A stretch of 64,000 bases of DNA from assembly GCA_021774625.1 (NCBI GenBank), contig JAJFIV010000025.1, positions 1 through 64,000 on the forward strand, given 5' to 3'. The translations under genes were made by a program, and so were the position numbers. Under the pieces are notes generated by a model. That model was not told the DNA's origin. It did no database searches and saw only the letters and a list, made by a program, of their open reading frames with translations. This document shows, piece by piece, positions 19,170 through 29,564 of the stretch (the stretch's first letter is position 1; each line of letters begins with the position of its first letter). The DNA comes from Alphaproteobacteria bacterium. GTDB lineage: Bacteria; Pseudomonadota; Alphaproteobacteria; Sphingomonadales; JAKSBY01.

Positions 19170-20156
19170 TCATGCCGCCTTTTTCTCGATCAGGGGCTGG
19201 TAAAAATCCTCGATAGCAGCAATCACATCACCGGGCAGTTCCAGCCGGTTGACCATATTGCGGAAATCCGCCGAGCCCGGCAGGCCTTTGGTGTACCAGC
19301 CGACATGCTTGCGGGCGATCTTCAGCCCCAGGTCAGCGCCATAATGCTCCAGCATATCTCGATAATGGGTCAGCAGGGTCTCCATCTGGATTTCCAGAGG
19401 CGGCGCGTCCGGCGCCTTACCCTGTTTCAGATGGGCAATGGCCTGCGCAATCAGCCACGGCCGGCCATAGGCGCCGCGCCCGATCATAACGCCGTCTGCC
19501 CCGGAATCCACCAGGCAGCGGTCCACATCCTCCAGTGAAATAATATCGCCATTGGCGATGACGGGAACGGAAACGGCCTCCTTGACAGAGCGGATGAATT
19601 TCCAGTCGGACTTTCCCTTATACATCTGGCAGCGGGTGCGGCCATGGACTGTGATCATTTTAATGCCCAGATCCTCAGCGATGCGGGCCAGCTCCGGCGC
19701 ATTGCGGGAAGTGTCATCCCAGCCGGTGCGCATTTTTAAGGTGACTGGCAGCTTGACGGCGTTCACGGTCGCTTCAATGAGAGAAGCCGCATGTTTGAGA
19801 TCACGCATCAGGGCGGAACCGGCTTCGCCATTCACCACTTTTTTCACCGGGCAGCCCATGTTAATATCGATAATGGCGGCGCCGCGGTCTTCATTCAGCT
19901 TCGCTGCTTCCGCCATAATTTCCGGACGGCAGCCCGCCAGCTGCACCGACATGGGATGCTCTTCCGCGCAGTTGCTGGCCATTTTCATGGTCCGCCGGGT
20001 GGCGTGGATCATGGCTTCCGACGCTATCATTTCGGATACCACCAGCCCGGCCCCGAACCGCTTCACCAGCCGGCGGAACGGCATATCCGTCACTCCCGAC
20101 ATGGGAGCGAGAATAACAGGATCCTCAATGGTGACCGGTCCAATCCGAATGCTCAT
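19170..20156 (-). CDS. dusB: tRNA-dihydrouridine synthase DusB (NifR3)
   Basis: This FMN-dependent enzyme reduces uridine in the tRNA D-loop. Motifs include [33 protein letters not shown] with the catalytic Cys, MRTGW, and the phosphate-binding stretch [11 protein letters not shown]. At 328 residues it has the family length. ATG 20156 begins the conserved region; an in-frame TTG at 20174 would add six residues. NifR3 is the usual upstream neighbour of ntrBC. It diverges from ispDF. Confidence 0.96.
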   Translation of the reverse strand: MSIRIGPVTIEDPVILAPMSGVTDMPFRRLVKRFGAGLVVSEMIASEAMIHATRRTMKMASNCAEEHPMSVQLAGCRPEIMAEAAKLNEDRGAAIIDINMGCPVKKVVNGEAGSALMRDLKHAASLIEATVNAVKLPVTLKMRTGWDDTSRNAPELARIAEDLGIKMITVHGRTRCQMYKGKSDWKFIRSVKEAVSVPVIANGDIISLEDVDRCLVDSGADGVMIGRGAYGRPWLIAQAIAHLKQGKAPDAPPLEIQMETLLTHYRDMLEHYGADLGLKIARKHVGWYTKGLPGSADFRNMVNRLELPGDVIAAIEDFYQPLIEKKAA

Positions 20157-20305
20157 TTTCTGTGCAAAACCCAATACTGCCTAAAAAACGGGCACCTTAT
20201 GCCAGATTTGCCGAATAAAGACCAGACAAGAATCATCCGGACGACCGTGACATTCTGTTGCGGCAGGGTTAGAGTGCCGGCAAATTTATGACATCTGGAT
20301 TATGT

Positions 20306-21466
20306 ATGAGAACAGCGGTGGTCATTGTGGCGGCAGGACGGGGCGTCCGCGCCGGCGGCGGCATTCCCAAGCAATATCAGGATGTCGGCGGAACGCCTTT
20401 GCTGCGGCGCACGGTGGACGCCTTTTACGCCAGTCCCGGCGTGGATGACATTCTGGTGGTTTTCAATCCCGATGACCGGGTGCTTTATGACCAGGCGCTG
20501 GCAGGGCTTGACCTTCTGCCGCCTGTCAAGGGTGGCGCCAGCCGTCAGGAATCGGTTTTTGCAGGCCTGACCGCGCTTGCCGGCCGCTCGCCGCAGCCGG
20601 ATATTATACTGATTCACGATGCCGCGAGACCGTTTTTTCATAAAGGCTTAGTTAAGAGTCTTATTAAAACAGTTGAAGAAAAAAAAGCGGGAGCGATCCC
20701 CGCCTTAACCGTCGCGGATACGTTAAAACGCGGGACGGACATCATCCAGGAAACAGTGGATCGCAGCAATCTGTGGCGGGCGCAGACCCCGCAGGCCTTT
20801 CCGTTCGCCGCCATCCTGGCCGCCCATGCGGCGGCGAAAGGCAAGGATCTGACCGATGACGCCGCTGTGGCGGAAGCCAATGGCCTGACCGTGCATCTGA
20901 TCGAGGGATCTGAACAGAATTTTAAGGTCACCCGTCCCGAGGATTTTGCCCGCGCCGAAGAAATTTTAACCGGAGAGAACAAAATGCAGATCCGCACGGG
21001 CCTCGGTTTCGACGTACATGCTTTTGAGCCGGGGGATCATGTCATCCTGTGCGGCGTCAAAATCCCGCATGACAGGGCGCTCAAGGGCCATTCCGATGCC
21101 GATGCCGGCCTGCACGCCATTACCGACGCCATTCTCGGCGCCATCGCGGAAGGCGATATCGGCGATCATTTTCCGCCTTCGGAGCCGGAGTGGAAGGGCG
21201 CACCTTCTGATATTTTCCTGAAACATGCCGCAAAACTGGTGCGTGACAAGGGCGGCACTATCAGCAATGTGGATGTCACCCTGATCTGCGAAGCCCCGAA
21301 AATCGGCCCGCACCGGGATGTGATGCGAAAATCGGTCGCGGATATTCTTGGCCTTGATTCTTCCGCCGTCGCCGTCAAGGCCACCACCACCGAACAGCTC
21401 GGTTTTACCGGCCGCCGCGAGGGGATCGCCGCCCAGGCTATCGCTACCGTCCGCCTGCCGTCATGA
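20306..21466 (+). CDS. ispDF: Bifunctional IspD/IspF of the MEP isoprenoid pathway
   Basis: Residues about 1-225 are IspD (MEP cytidylyltransferase), with VVIVAAGRG and later IHDAARPF. From about residue 227 follows IspF (MECDP synthase), opening with RTGLGFDVHAF and carrying KGHSDADAGLHAITDAILGA with metal-binding residues. Fusion of the two is common in Alphaproteobacteria. I prefer ATG 20306 because it starts at the IspD fold (TGGAT upstream); ATG 20288 would add six residues. The stop overlaps pgpA (ATGA). Confidence 0.95.
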   Translation: MRTAVVIVAAGRGVRAGGGIPKQYQDVGGTPLLRRTVDAFYASPGVDDILVVFNPDDRVLYDQALAGLDLLPPVKGGASRQESVFAGLTALAGRSPQPDIILIHDAARPFFHKGLVKSLIKTVEEKKAGAIPALTVADTLKRGTDIIQETVDRSNLWRAQTPQAFPFAAILAAHAAAKGKDLTDDAAVAEANGLTVHLIEGSEQNFKVTRPEDFARAEEILTGENKMQIRTGLGFDVHAFEPGDHVILCGVKIPHDRALKGHSDADAGLHAITDAILGAIAEGDIGDHFPPSEPEWKGAPSDIFLKHAAKLVRDKGGTISNVDVTLICEAPKIGPHRDVMRKSVADILGLDSSAVAVKATTTEQLGFTGRREGIAAQAIATVRLPS

Positions 21467-21963
21467 CATCCGCAGCCCGACACTGGCCGAAAAGCAGGGC
21501 GCATCCCACCTTCTGGCTCGCCACATGGTTCGGCAGCGGACTTTTGCCGAGAGCGCCCGGCACCTGGGGCTCGCTGGCCGCCCTGCCCTTTGCTTGGGTC
21601 CTGATCCAGTATGGCGGGCCATATGTGCTGATCATAGCGACCCTGTCCGTTCTTATCCTTGGCACACTTGTCAGCGAGCATTACAGCCGCGTCACCGCGC
21701 GCAGCGACCCCGGCGAAGTGGTGATAGACGAAGTGGCCGGGCTGTGGCTGACCCTGCTGCCCGTCGCGCACACTATCGGCTGGCTGGAATTAGCCATCGG
21801 CTTTGCTCTTTTCCGCCTGTTCGATATCTGGAAACCCTGGCCGGTCTCGCTGGCGGACAGGCAGATCAAGGGCGGCGTTGGAATTATGATAGATGACGTA
21901 ATTGCAGGGCTTTACGCTGCTTTTTTCATGTATCTATGGAGCATTCGCGATGTTCTCTTCTGA
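21463..21963 (+). CDS. pgpA: Phosphatidylglycerophosphatase A
   Basis: The 166-residue inner-membrane phosphatase removes phosphate from phosphatidylglycerol phosphate. It has the PgpA signatures ATWFGSGLLPRAPGTWGSL near residue 20 and DEVAGLW near 90, and several hydrophobic helices. It overlaps ispDF by 4 bp and the next gene by 14 bp, so the three are coupled. Confidence 0.93.
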   Translation: MTSAARHWPKSRAHPTFWLATWFGSGLLPRAPGTWGSLAALPFAWVLIQYGGPYVLIIATLSVLILGTLVSEHYSRVTARSDPGEVVIDEVAGLWLTLLPVAHTIGWLELAIGFALFRLFDIWKPWPVSLADRQIKGGVGIMIDDVIAGLYAAFFMYLWSIRDVLF

Positions 21964-22438
21964 TTTGACCGCCAAAGCAGAAAAACTGCTCGCCGAATGC
22001 CGCGCGCGGGGCCTGAAAATCGCCACGGCGGAATCCTGCACCGGCGGGTTGATTGCGGGCGTACTGACGGAAATTGCCGGATCATCCGACGTGGTGGAGC
22101 GCGGCTTTGTCACCTATTCCAACGAGGCGAAGCAGGAAATGCTGGGGGTCAAAGCAGAAACGCTCGAACAATTTGGCGCAGTGTCTCTTGAAACGGCAGC
22201 GGAAATGGCCGCCGGCGCCCTCGCCCGCTCCCGCGCAGACCTTGCCGTTTCGGTCACCGGCATTGCCGGTCCCGGCGGCGGCACCCCCGAAAAACCCGCC
22301 GGCCTAGTCTGGTTCGGCCTCGCCCGCAAAGGGCAGCCGGCCAAAACTTCCGAACAGCGTTTCGGTGATCTGGGCCGCACGAAAGTCCGCATCGCGGCCG
22401 TGGATCATGCGCTTTCCCTACTGCTGAGCACCCTCTGA
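21950..22438 (+). CDS. pncC: Nicotinamide-nucleotide amidohydrolase PncC (CinA C-terminal domain)
   Basis: The 162-residue product is the CinA C-terminal domain only, with TAESCTGGLIAGVLTE near residue 18, SYSNEAK-like TYSNEAKQEMLGV and SVTGIAGPGGGTPEKPAGLV. It deamidates NMN in NAD recycling. ATG 21950 has TGGAG upstream and overlaps the end of pgpA; an upstream in-frame ATG at 21902 lies inside pgpA and adds no homologous sequence. Confidence 0.92.
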   Translation: MFSSDLTAKAEKLLAECRARGLKIATAESCTGGLIAGVLTEIAGSSDVVERGFVTYSNEAKQEMLGVKAETLEQFGAVSLETAAEMAAGALARSRADLAVSVTGIAGPGGGTPEKPAGLVWFGLARKGQPAKTSEQRFGDLGRTKVRIAAVDHALSLLLSTL

Positions 22439-22569
22439 CAGGGGCTGATGGCCCAGATAAACTTCGATTTCAGGAAAATCCCGTGCGCAGTGGTTGCTTT
22501 CACATAGCCAGCAAGAAACAAAAGGGCAAAAGCAAAAAAAGACAAAGCGGTAGCGTTTTGAGAAAACAT
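22405..22569 (-). CDS. Possible small membrane protein (54 aa)
   Basis: A minus-strand frame starts at ATG 22569, with GGAG six to ten bases upstream, and begins MFSQNATALSFFAFALLFLAG, a single predicted membrane helix. It ends at TGA 22405-22407, overlapping the 3' end of pncC on the other strand. It lies 39 bp downstream of the HTH gene and could be the last gene of that unit. No family is recognised. It may be spurious. Confidence 0.3.
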   Translation of the reverse strand: MFSQNATALSFFAFALLFLAGYVKATTAHGIFLKSKFIWAISPCQRVLSSRESA

Positions 22570-22608
22570 ATAAGGTCTCCAACTATTTGATTATATTAAG
22601 AAAAAATA

Positions 22609-22848
22609 TCAGGCTGTGGCTTTTTGGTAACTTTCGGCCTCCTGATCCGGCACATATTCCAGAATATCGCCCGGCTGGCATTGCAGAAATTCACAAATGG
22701 CATTCAGGGTTTGAAAGCGCACGCCATTGACCTTGCCGGATTTTAAAAGCGAGAGGTTGGAGGGTGTGATGCCAATGGCGCGGGCAAGCTGGTTGGAGCG
22801 GATTTTCCGCCGGGCCAGCACCACATCAAGCCGAATAACAATGGCCAT
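22609..22848 (-). CDS. Small XRE/YozG-type HTH regulator
   Basis: The 79-residue protein is almost only a helix-turn-helix: VVLARRKIRSNQLARAIGIT then NLSLLKSGKVNGVRFQTLNAIC, the Cro/CI-like YozG group. Its ATG overlaps the stop of the upstream DUF2975 gene (TGATG), so the two are coupled. YozG-type regulators commonly pair with DUF2975 membrane proteins. The target is unknown. Confidence 0.88.
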   Translation of the reverse strand: MAIVIRLDVVLARRKIRSNQLARAIGITPSNLSLLKSGKVNGVRFQTLNAICEFLQCQPGDILEYVPDQEAESYQKATA

Positions 22849-23444
22849 CAGATGAATCCTTTCTGATCGCGTTCAATTTCCCGCCCCAGTGCAATCACCC
22901 CGGCCAGAACAAACAACGCCGCGCCGCCAATCAGTTGGGCCAGACTGTGGCCATGGAACCAGTTCCGGTCCGGGCTCTCAACCAGCCGCATCAAGGGCTG
23001 CGTCAGCCCCGGGGCAAGCGCCGCGAAAATCAGCCAGAAGCCGCATTTCCGCATCATTGCGACCGTCTGGTTCGCAAAGACAATACCGCGCCGGTAAAAG
23101 CTGAAAAGTTTGCTGAGATTATAATAGGCCATGCCGGCTGCGCCGAAGATAATGATGATGGCGCCGGCCCCGGCCAACAGGGTGACAAGCGGCAGGCTGC
23201 CAATTGCAATGCTATCCCGCGGAGCGTCGGCAAGGTCAAAAAGCAGCCACACGCCTTCCGGATTGATCCTTAAATACGGACCGGAATAGAACGCTCCGGC
23301 ACCAATGAGACTAATCATTGCCAGAGCCTGAAGGACCGCCAGAATGCCGAACAAAAACTCAAACGGATAGCTTAGAAGCCTGATCCGCTTCAGCGCGCCA
23401 GACTCGGGCCGCGCCGCCGCATACATGGTTGTGATATCAGTCAT
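22848..23444 (-). CDS. DUF2975 family membrane protein
   Basis: The 198-residue protein has four hydrophobic segments (about 30-52, 78-105, 135-150 and 168-188). The pattern fits DUF2975, with YYNLSKLFSFYRRGIVF in the middle cytoplasmic loop. Pairs of DUF2975 plus a small HTH protein are widespread; the role is unknown, perhaps sensing for the HTH partner. It starts at ATG 23444 and is the first gene of the pair. Confidence 0.82.
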   Translation of the reverse strand: MTDITTMYAAARPESGALKRIRLLSYPFEFLFGILAVLQALAMISLIGAGAFYSGPYLRINPEGVWLLFDLADAPRDSIAIGSLPLVTLLAGAGAIIIIFGAAGMAYYNLSKLFSFYRRGIVFANQTVAMMRKCGFWLIFAALAPGLTQPLMRLVESPDRNWFHGHSLAQLIGGAALFVLAGVIALGREIERDQKGFI

Positions 23445-23855
23445 AGCGAGTTTCCATATTCATTAATTAATTTCTGTATAACGAAAATTTTTATCTTATC
23501 AAGGGAAATTTAAAAGAACTATGGCCTGAAGAATGCAGATTCCCTCTCCTTCCGACTCGCTTTCCCCCACCCCTTGTGGTCATAAATCTGTCAACTACAA
23601 AATATGTAAAAATTGACTTGAGAATTGCCGCTGGCAAGGCCTATGATCTGTTATCAAGAATCGATGGCAAAAATCATCTGATTTGGCATCGAAAATAAAA
23701 ATTAATGCATCGCTGAGCCTGATAATTCTGGGATCGGGGGCGATCCGGGCGAATATACAGAGTATAGAGAGTGCAGAGAGTGGGACCGGCCGGGGCATTG
23801 GTGGCATCGGTCCTGGATATGGTTTATTGTCTTTGACAGAGGAGCAACGATACCA
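23445..23855. other. 411-bp intergenic region upstream of nrdJ
   Basis: No coding sequence is convincing; apparent frames here are shadows of nrdJ. It must hold the divergent promoters of nrdJ and the DUF2975 pair. I see a possible hairpin at 23783-23813 (GGACCG pairing with CGGTCC) just before the nrdJ ribosome binding site. I looked for a cobalamin riboswitch and an NrdR box and found no convincing example of either. Confidence 0.5.
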
Positions 23856-26800
23856 ATGCGGATCGAACGTCATTTCACCAAGCAGGGCCAGCCACCATTT
23901 GCCGGCATCAGCTTTCGCAGGACCGCCAGCGAGATCAGAAACCCGGACGGCACGCTTGTCTTTCAGATGGCCGATATCGAGGTTCCGGAAAGCTGGAGCC
24001 AGGTCGCCAGCGATATCCTTGCCCAGAAATATTTCCGCAAGGCCGGTGTGCCGGCAGTGTTGAAGGCGGTAGAGGAAAATTCCGTCCCGTCCTGGCTGTG
24101 GCGGCATGTGGCGGATGAAAAGGCGCTGAAAAAGCTCCCGGAAAAAAACCGGTTCGGACCCGAGACCAGCGCCAGGCAGGTCTTCAACCGGCTGGCGGGC
24201 ACCTGGACCTATTGGGGCTGGAAAGGCGGCTATTTCGACCGTGAAGAAGACGCCCGCGCCTATTATGATGAGCTTTGCCATATGCTGGCGCGTCAGATGG
24301 CCGCGCCCAATTCGCCGCAATGGTTCAACACCGGCCTTCACTGGGCCTATGGCATCGACGGACCGGCCCAGGGGCATCATTATGTGGATTTTGAAAGCGG
24401 CGAACTGGTCAAATCCAAAAGCGCCTATGAGCATCCGCAGCCCCATGCCTGCTTTATTCAGGGCGTCGGCGATGATCTCGTTAATGAAGGCGGGATTATG
24501 GACCTGTGGGTGCGGGAAGCCCGGCTTTTTAAATACGGCTCCGGCACCGGCAGTAATTTTTCCAACCTGCGCGGCGAGGACGAACCGTTGTCGGGCGGCG
24601 GCAAATCCTCCGGCCTGATGAGCTTTCTGAAAATCGGCGACCGGGCGGCGGGCGCCATCAAATCCGGCGGCACCACCCGGCGGGCGGCCAAGATGGTCGT
24701 TGTCGATATCGACCATCCGGACATAGAGGCATTCGTCAATTGGAAGGTTTATGAAGAGCAGAAGGTCGCCGCTCTGGTTTCGGGCTCCAAACTGACCGAA
24801 CGGCATCTCAACCGCATTATCAAAGCCTGCCATGAAACCGAAGTGCTGGGCGATGACGCGTTTGAGCCCAAGAAAAATCCGGTCCTTAAGGCTGCGGTCC
24901 TTACCGCCCGCAAAGCCATGATCCCGGAAAATTATGTCATGCGGGTCATTCAGTTCGCCAAACAGGGCTATACCGAAATCGACTTCAAGACCTATGATAC
25001 CGACTGGGATTCTGAAGCCTACCGCACCGTGTCCGGCCAGAATTCCAATAATTCCGTCAGGGTGACAGACAATTTCATGCGCCGGGTACAGGAAAATGGC
25101 GAATGGGACCTGACCGCCCGTACCGATGGCAGCGTCACCCGCACCCTAGATGCGAGGGCGCTGTGGGAAGATATCGGCATGGCCGCCTGGGCGTGCGCCG
25201 ATCCCGGGCTGCAGTTCCATACCACCATCAATGACTGGCATACCTGTCCGCAATCGGGGCCTATCCGCGCCTCGAACCCGTGCTCGGAATATATGTTCCT
25301 CGACGATACCGCGTGCAATCTGGCCTCGCTGAATCTGATGACCTTCAAGCGGGACAAGGGTTTCGATGTGGCGGCGTTTGAGCATGCCACCCGCCTCTGG
25401 ACCATGGTGCTGGAAATTTCCGTCCTGATGGCGCAGTTCCCGTCCCGTGAAATTGCCGAACTGTCCTATCGCTATCGCACCCTTGGTCTGGGCTACGCCA
25501 ATATCGGCGGCCTTCTGATGGCCATGGGCCTGCCCTATGACAGTAAAGAAGGCCGGGCGCTGTGCGGCGCGATTACCGCGCTGATGACCGGCGTCTCTTA
25601 CACGGCCTCCGCTGAGATGGCCGGCGAACTCGGAGCCTTTCCGGGCTATGAGAGCAATGCCGAAGATATGCTGCGGGTGATCCGCAACCATCGCCGGGCG
25701 GCGCAGGGCAAGAAAACCGGCTATGAAAAACTGAATACTGCGCCGGTCGCCCTTGATATCGACTCCTGCCCGGACAAAGCCCTGACGGCGGCTGCCGGCA
25801 AAGCCTGGGACAAAGCGCTGGCGCTGGGCGAAGCCCATGGTTATCGCAATGCTCAGGCAACCGTCATTGCCCCTACGGGCACCATCGGTCTGGTGATGGA
25901 TTGTGACACCACCGGGATTGAACCGGATTTTGCCCTGGTGAAGTTCAAAAAGCTGGCCGGCGGCGGTTATTTCAAAATCATCAACCGCATTGTCCCGGCG
26001 GCGCTCAAAAAGCTGGGTTATGCGGAGGGCAAAATTGAAGACATTATCAATTATGCCGTCGGCTACGCCACGCTCGACGGCGCGCCGCATATCAATCACC
26101 GTGTGCTCAAGGAAAAGGGGTTTGCCCGCGTTCAGATTGACGCCCTTGAAAAAAGCCTGTCCGGCGCCTTTGATATCCGCTTTGTTTTCAACCGCTGGAC
26201 CTTCGGCGACGAATTCTGCAAAAACGCCCTCGGCTTTACGGCTGAGCAACTGAATGATGTGTCCTTCAATATGCTGGAAGCGCTCGGTTTCAGCCGGCAG
26301 GAGATTGAAGACGCCAATCTCTATTGCTGCGGCGCCATGACGCTCGAAGGAGCGCCGCATTTAAAGACGGGCCATCTGCCGGTCTTTGACTGCGCCAACC
26401 CCTGCGGCAAGATCGGCAAGCGGGCGCTTTCCGTGGAAAGTCATATCCGCATGATGGCCGCCGCGCAGCCGTTTATTTCCGGCGCGATTTCCAAGACCAT
26501 CAACATGCCGAATACGGCAAGCGTGGCCGATTGCATGGCAGCATATGAGCTTTCATGGTCATTGGCGATCAAGGCCAACGCGCTGTACCGTGACGGTTCG
26601 AAACTCAGCCAGCCGCTATCGTCCTCCCTGCTGGATGAAAGCGATCTGGAGGGAATGGAAGACCAGCCTCAGGCCGCGAAAGCGCAAGTAGTGGCCGAAC
26701 GGATTGTCGAGCGGATTATCGAACGGCAGGGCCCGGTGCGGCGTCAGCGGCTGCCCGGACGACGCAAGGGCTACACCCAGAAAGCGACCGTTGGAGGCCA

Positions 26801-27485
26801 TAAGGTTTACTTGCGGACCGGCGAATATGATGATGGCGAACTGGGTGAAATCTTCCTCGATATGCACAAGGAGGGGGCGGCTTTCCGCAGCCTGATGAAT
26901 AATTTCGCCATCGCCATTTCCATCGGTTTGCAATATGGCGTGCCGCTGGAGGAATTTGTCGATGCCTATGTCTTTACCCGGTTCGAGCCAAACGGGCAGG
27001 TTCAGGGCAATGACGCCATCAAAATGGCAACCTCGGTTCTTGATTATATTTTCCGCGAACTGGCGGTTTCCTATCTGGGCCGCAATGATCTCGCCCATGT
27101 CGTGCCGGAAGATTTGCAGCATGACGCCATCGGGCACGGATCAAAAAACCAGACAGTCGCAGCCGGCGATTCGGAAATGGCGGATGAGGAAGAGGCGCTG
27201 GACCGGGTTATCGGTCTTGCCAGCACCGGTTATGTCCGCAGCAATCTTTATGTCCTGAATACCGGCTCCGATGCAAAGGTGAAAAAAACACTGGTGCGGG
27301 AATCGACCGCGACCAGCAAGACCGCTCTGCTCAGCGCACAGTCCAGCAAACACAGTCTCAGATCAGAGGCCCGATTGAAGGGTTATGAAGGGGACGCCTG
27401 TGCGGAATGCGGTAATTTTACCCTGGTCCGCAACGGCACCTGCCTCAAGTGCGATACTTGCGGCTCTACGAGCGGCTGTTCGTGA
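23856..27485 (+). CDS. nrdJ: Adenosylcobalamin-dependent ribonucleotide reductase (class II, NrdJ)
   Basis: The 1209-residue enzyme makes dNTP precursors using coenzyme B12, without oxygen dependence. The active-site core is [21 protein letters not shown] near residue 475; finger-loop and other conserved blocks follow ([15 protein letters not shown]). The C-terminus ends with a CXXC-type redox/zinc motif: CAECGN and [11 protein letters not shown]. Length is normal for the alphaproteobacterial long form. ATG 23856 follows GAGGAG. No class I or III reductase is in the window, so this may be the main route, making growth B12-dependent. Confidence 0.97.
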   Translation: MRIERHFTKQGQPPFAGISFRRTASEIRNPDGTLVFQMADIEVPESWSQVASDILAQKYFRKAGVPAVLKAVEENSVPSWLWRHVADEKALKKLPEKNRFGPETSARQVFNRLAGTWTYWGWKGGYFDREEDARAYYDELCHMLARQMAAPNSPQWFNTGLHWAYGIDGPAQGHHYVDFESGELVKSKSAYEHPQPHACFIQGVGDDLVNEGGIMDLWVREARLFKYGSGTGSNFSNLRGEDEPLSGGGKSSGLMSFLKIGDRAAGAIKSGGTTRRAAKMVVVDIDHPDIEAFVNWKVYEEQKVAALVSGSKLTERHLNRIIKACHETEVLGDDAFEPKKNPVLKAAVLTARKAMIPENYVMRVIQFAKQGYTEIDFKTYDTDWDSEAYRTVSGQNSNNSVRVTDNFMRRVQENGEWDLTARTDGSVTRTLDARALWEDIGMAAWACADPGLQFHTTINDWHTCPQSGPIRASNPCSEYMFLDDTACNLASLNLMTFKRDKGFDVAAFEHATRLWTMVLEISVLMAQFPSREIAELSYRYRTLGLGYANIGGLLMAMGLPYDSKEGRALCGAITALMTGVSYTASAEMAGELGAFPGYESNAEDMLRVIRNHRRAAQGKKTGYEKLNTAPVALDIDSCPDKALTAAAGKAWDKALALGEAHGYRNAQATVIAPTGTIGLVMDCDTTGIEPDFALVKFKKLAGGGYFKIINRIVPAALKKLGYAEGKIEDIINYAVGYATLDGAPHINHRVLKEKGFARVQIDALEKSLSGAFDIRFVFNRWTFGDEFCKNALGFTAEQLNDVSFNMLEALGFSRQEIEDANLYCCGAMTLEGAPHLKTGHLPVFDCANPCGKIGKRALSVESHIRMMAAAQPFISGAISKTINMPNTASVADCMAAYELSWSLAIKANALYRDGSKLSQPLSSSLLDESDLEGMEDQPQAAKAQVVAERIVERIIERQGPVRRQRLPGRRKGYTQKATVGGHKVYLRTGEYDDGELGEIFLDMHKEGAAFRSLMNNFAIAISIGLQYGVPLEEFVDAYVFTRFEPNGQVQGNDAIKMATSVLDYIFRELAVSYLGRNDLAHVVPEDLQHDAIGHGSKNQTVAAGDSEMADEEEALDRVIGLASTGYVRSNLYVLNTGSDAKVKKTLVRESTATSKTALLSAQSSKHSLRSEARLKGYEGDACAECGNFTLVRNGTCLKCDTCGSTSGCS

Positions 27486-27525
27486 GCTAACCTTTAAAAC
27501 CGGCATGGTTTATTTTGTCGCAATT

Positions 27526-27560
27526 GAAGCGGGACAGAAAAAAAGCCCGCTTCTTTATTT
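27526..27560 (+). terminator. Rho-independent terminator of nrdJ
   Basis: GAAGCGGG (27526-27533) and CCCGCTTC (27546-27553) form a perfect 8-bp stem, followed by TTTATTT. It sits 41 bp after the nrdJ stop. Confidence 0.85.
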
Positions 27561-27665
27561 AAACGCTCAGCATTTACTGAATTTTCACACCCCGCCGCCC
27601 ATAGTGGCCTTAGTGCTATGTGGTGCTTGTTGCCGATAGATGGGCAATCGGCGATGGGATGAAAG

Positions 27666-27685
27666 AACCCCTGTTTTTTGGGGTT
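27666..27685 (+). promoter_or_regulatory. Hairpin upstream of the PAS-GGDEF-EAL gene
   Basis: AACCCC and GGGGTT pair around a T-rich loop, 22 bp before the GTG start. No T-run follows, so it is not a normal terminator; it could be a leader structure. It does not match a c-di-GMP riboswitch. Confidence 0.35.
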
Positions 27686-27706
27686 TCAGGAATAAGGTAA
27701 TATCAC

Positions 27707-29473
27707 GTGCCGGGGCAGAGCGAGAGAATTAACCCAGCCGAAATGTTAATGGAAGCCGCCCATGAAGCGATGGCGGGTTTTTTTGATTCCCAATCCCTTA
27801 TCGATAATCTTCCGATTAGCGTTTTTGTCTTTGAAGTAACCAAGGATGAACGTTACCGGCTTGCTCTCGTCAACCGGGTCTTCGAACGTTTATTCACGGT
27901 CAGACGTGAAGAACTGATTGGAAACTATCTCAGCGAAATCAAGATCGTCTCCACTGCCGATTATCTGAGGCCCCAGTTGGATCTTGCTTACCGGTCAAAA
28001 AAAGAAGTAGCTTTCGAGTGGCAGTTTTCCACACCGCCCAACGAACGTCACCTGACATGTCAGGTGATTCCGGTTTTAAACGGATCGTCCGACGTCCGCC
28101 ACATGCTGGGAATCATCACCGACCGGTCTGCGGAAAAGCGCGCCGAACGTCATGTGCTTTATAATGCGCTGCATGATTCGCTGACCGGCTTGCCCAACCG
28201 GGTCCTTTTTCATGATAAAATCGAGCAGACGACCGAAACGCAGAGTTTCACCGAGGGCCAACATTCCGCCGTGCTCGTTCTTAACGTGGACCGGTTTCAG
28301 CTGATCAACGAAAGCTTTGGCCATGTCGCCGGCGATGAGTTTTTAATCACACTGGCGGCAAAACTGAAAGCCTGTCTGCGCGGAAAAGACACCCTGGCAC
28401 GGCTGAACGGCGATGAATTCGCCATATTTCTGGAAAGCATCGAGACGATTGGCGACGCGGTCAAAGTCTCCGACCGCATTCATCAGGCTATCAAAAAACC
28501 CTATCTTTTAAGCGGGAATGAAATCCACTGCTCGGTCAGCATTGGCATTGCGAGCACTATCTCAAGCCTGCCGCATCCGGAAGACCTGCTGCGTGATGCC
28601 GATTTTGCCATGCATCAGGCAAAAACAGGCGGCAAGGCGCGAACTGAAATCTATCAGCGTCACACGCACCAACAGGCGCGGTCCCTTTTCCAGCTGGAGA
28701 CGGATCTGAGAAGGGCGCTGACAGACGAACAGCTAAAGCTCTATTACCAGCCAATTATCAATATGAAAACCGGCAAGCTTTCCGGGTTCGAAGCCCTGGC
28801 CCGTTGGCCGCATCCCGAACGGGGTTTTGTGCCGCCTTCGGAATTCATTCCCCTGGCGGAGGAAACGGGCATTATCGTCCCGCTGGGCCAATGGGCTTTG
28901 ATGAATGCCTGCCGGGATTTACAGATATGGCGGCGCTCCCATCCCGAGGCCAGCAACTTATCCATAAGCGTCAATGTTTCGGGTATTCAGTTCACCCGCA
29001 GCGATGTGGTGAAAGACATCAGCAGCGTTTTACAGGAAACGGGATTGCCCGCCGGCCGCCTGCGGATAGAATTGACGGAAAGCACCGTCATGGGCAATCC
29101 GGAAATTGCCGCCCAGATTCAAAAACGGCTAAAGGATTTGGGGGTCGAACTCGCCCTTGATGACTTCGGGACGGGATATTCCTCGCTCAGCTATCTGCAG
29201 CGTTTTCCTCTCGATTATCTGAAAGTGGACCGCGCCTTCGTCAATCACATCGACACCAATAAGGAAAACCGGGAAATCGCCGAGATTATCATCCTTCTCG
29301 CCAAGGCGCTCGATCTGAAGCTTGTTGCGGAAGGAATCGAAGAACCGGCCCAGCGCGATGTCATCAAATCTCTGGGCTGTGAATATGGCCAGGGATTTCT
29401 GTTTTCCAAAGCCGTTCCCTTCGATGAGGCCGATGAAATAGTCGCCGCCGATAAAGACTGGCTGAAAATCTAA
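27707..29473 (+). CDS. PAS-GGDEF-EAL protein, likely c-di-GMP phosphodiesterase
   Basis: The 588-residue cytosolic protein has a PAS domain (about 30-145), a GGDEF domain (about 160-310) and an EAL domain (about 325-580). The cyclase signature reads NGDEF instead of GGDEF, so synthesis is doubtful. The EAL domain has FEALARW, IELTES, DDFGTGYSSL and KVDRAF, with the residues for hydrolysis. It probably degrades c-di-GMP, the PAS and GGDEF modules being regulatory. GTG 27707 has AAGG upstream; ATG 27743 is an alternative. Confidence 0.9.
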   Translation: MPGQSERINPAEMLMEAAHEAMAGFFDSQSLIDNLPISVFVFEVTKDERYRLALVNRVFERLFTVRREELIGNYLSEIKIVSTADYLRPQLDLAYRSKKEVAFEWQFSTPPNERHLTCQVIPVLNGSSDVRHMLGIITDRSAEKRAERHVLYNALHDSLTGLPNRVLFHDKIEQTTETQSFTEGQHSAVLVLNVDRFQLINESFGHVAGDEFLITLAAKLKACLRGKDTLARLNGDEFAIFLESIETIGDAVKVSDRIHQAIKKPYLLSGNEIHCSVSIGIASTISSLPHPEDLLRDADFAMHQAKTGGKARTEIYQRHTHQQARSLFQLETDLRRALTDEQLKLYYQPIINMKTGKLSGFEALARWPHPERGFVPPSEFIPLAEETGIIVPLGQWALMNACRDLQIWRRSHPEASNLSISVNVSGIQFTRSDVVKDISSVLQETGLPAGRLRIELTESTVMGNPEIAAQIQKRLKDLGVELALDDFGTGYSSLSYLQRFPLDYLKVDRAFVNHIDTNKENREIAEIIILLAKALDLKLVAEGIEEPAQRDVIKSLGCEYGQGFLFSKAVPFDEADEIVAADKDWLKI

Positions 29474-29564
29474 ACCCTTCCCCTTATGTCTTTCGCATCG
29501 GCACCAGCCTTGACCTGCGGGGATGCGATGCCCATATTCAGTTGAGAAAGGGAGAAACAGCGCT

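Noticed and set aside
17783-19216. 477-codon plus-strand frame
   Set aside because: Antisense to ntrC and ntrB, with no recognisable domains.
23445-23855. Cobalamin riboswitch or NrdR box before nrdJ
   Set aside because: I found no B12-box consensus or paired NrdR motif, only a weak hairpin.
23595-26360. Two long minus-strand frames opposite nrdJ (to 24833 and 25146-26360)
   Set aside because: NrdJ is continuous and conserved on the plus strand; these are shadows of high-GC codon bias.
27561-27706. c-di-GMP riboswitch upstream of the PAS-GGDEF-EAL gene
   Set aside because: The conserved tetraloop and purine-rich core of GEMM are not visible; only a short CCCC/GGGG hairpin.
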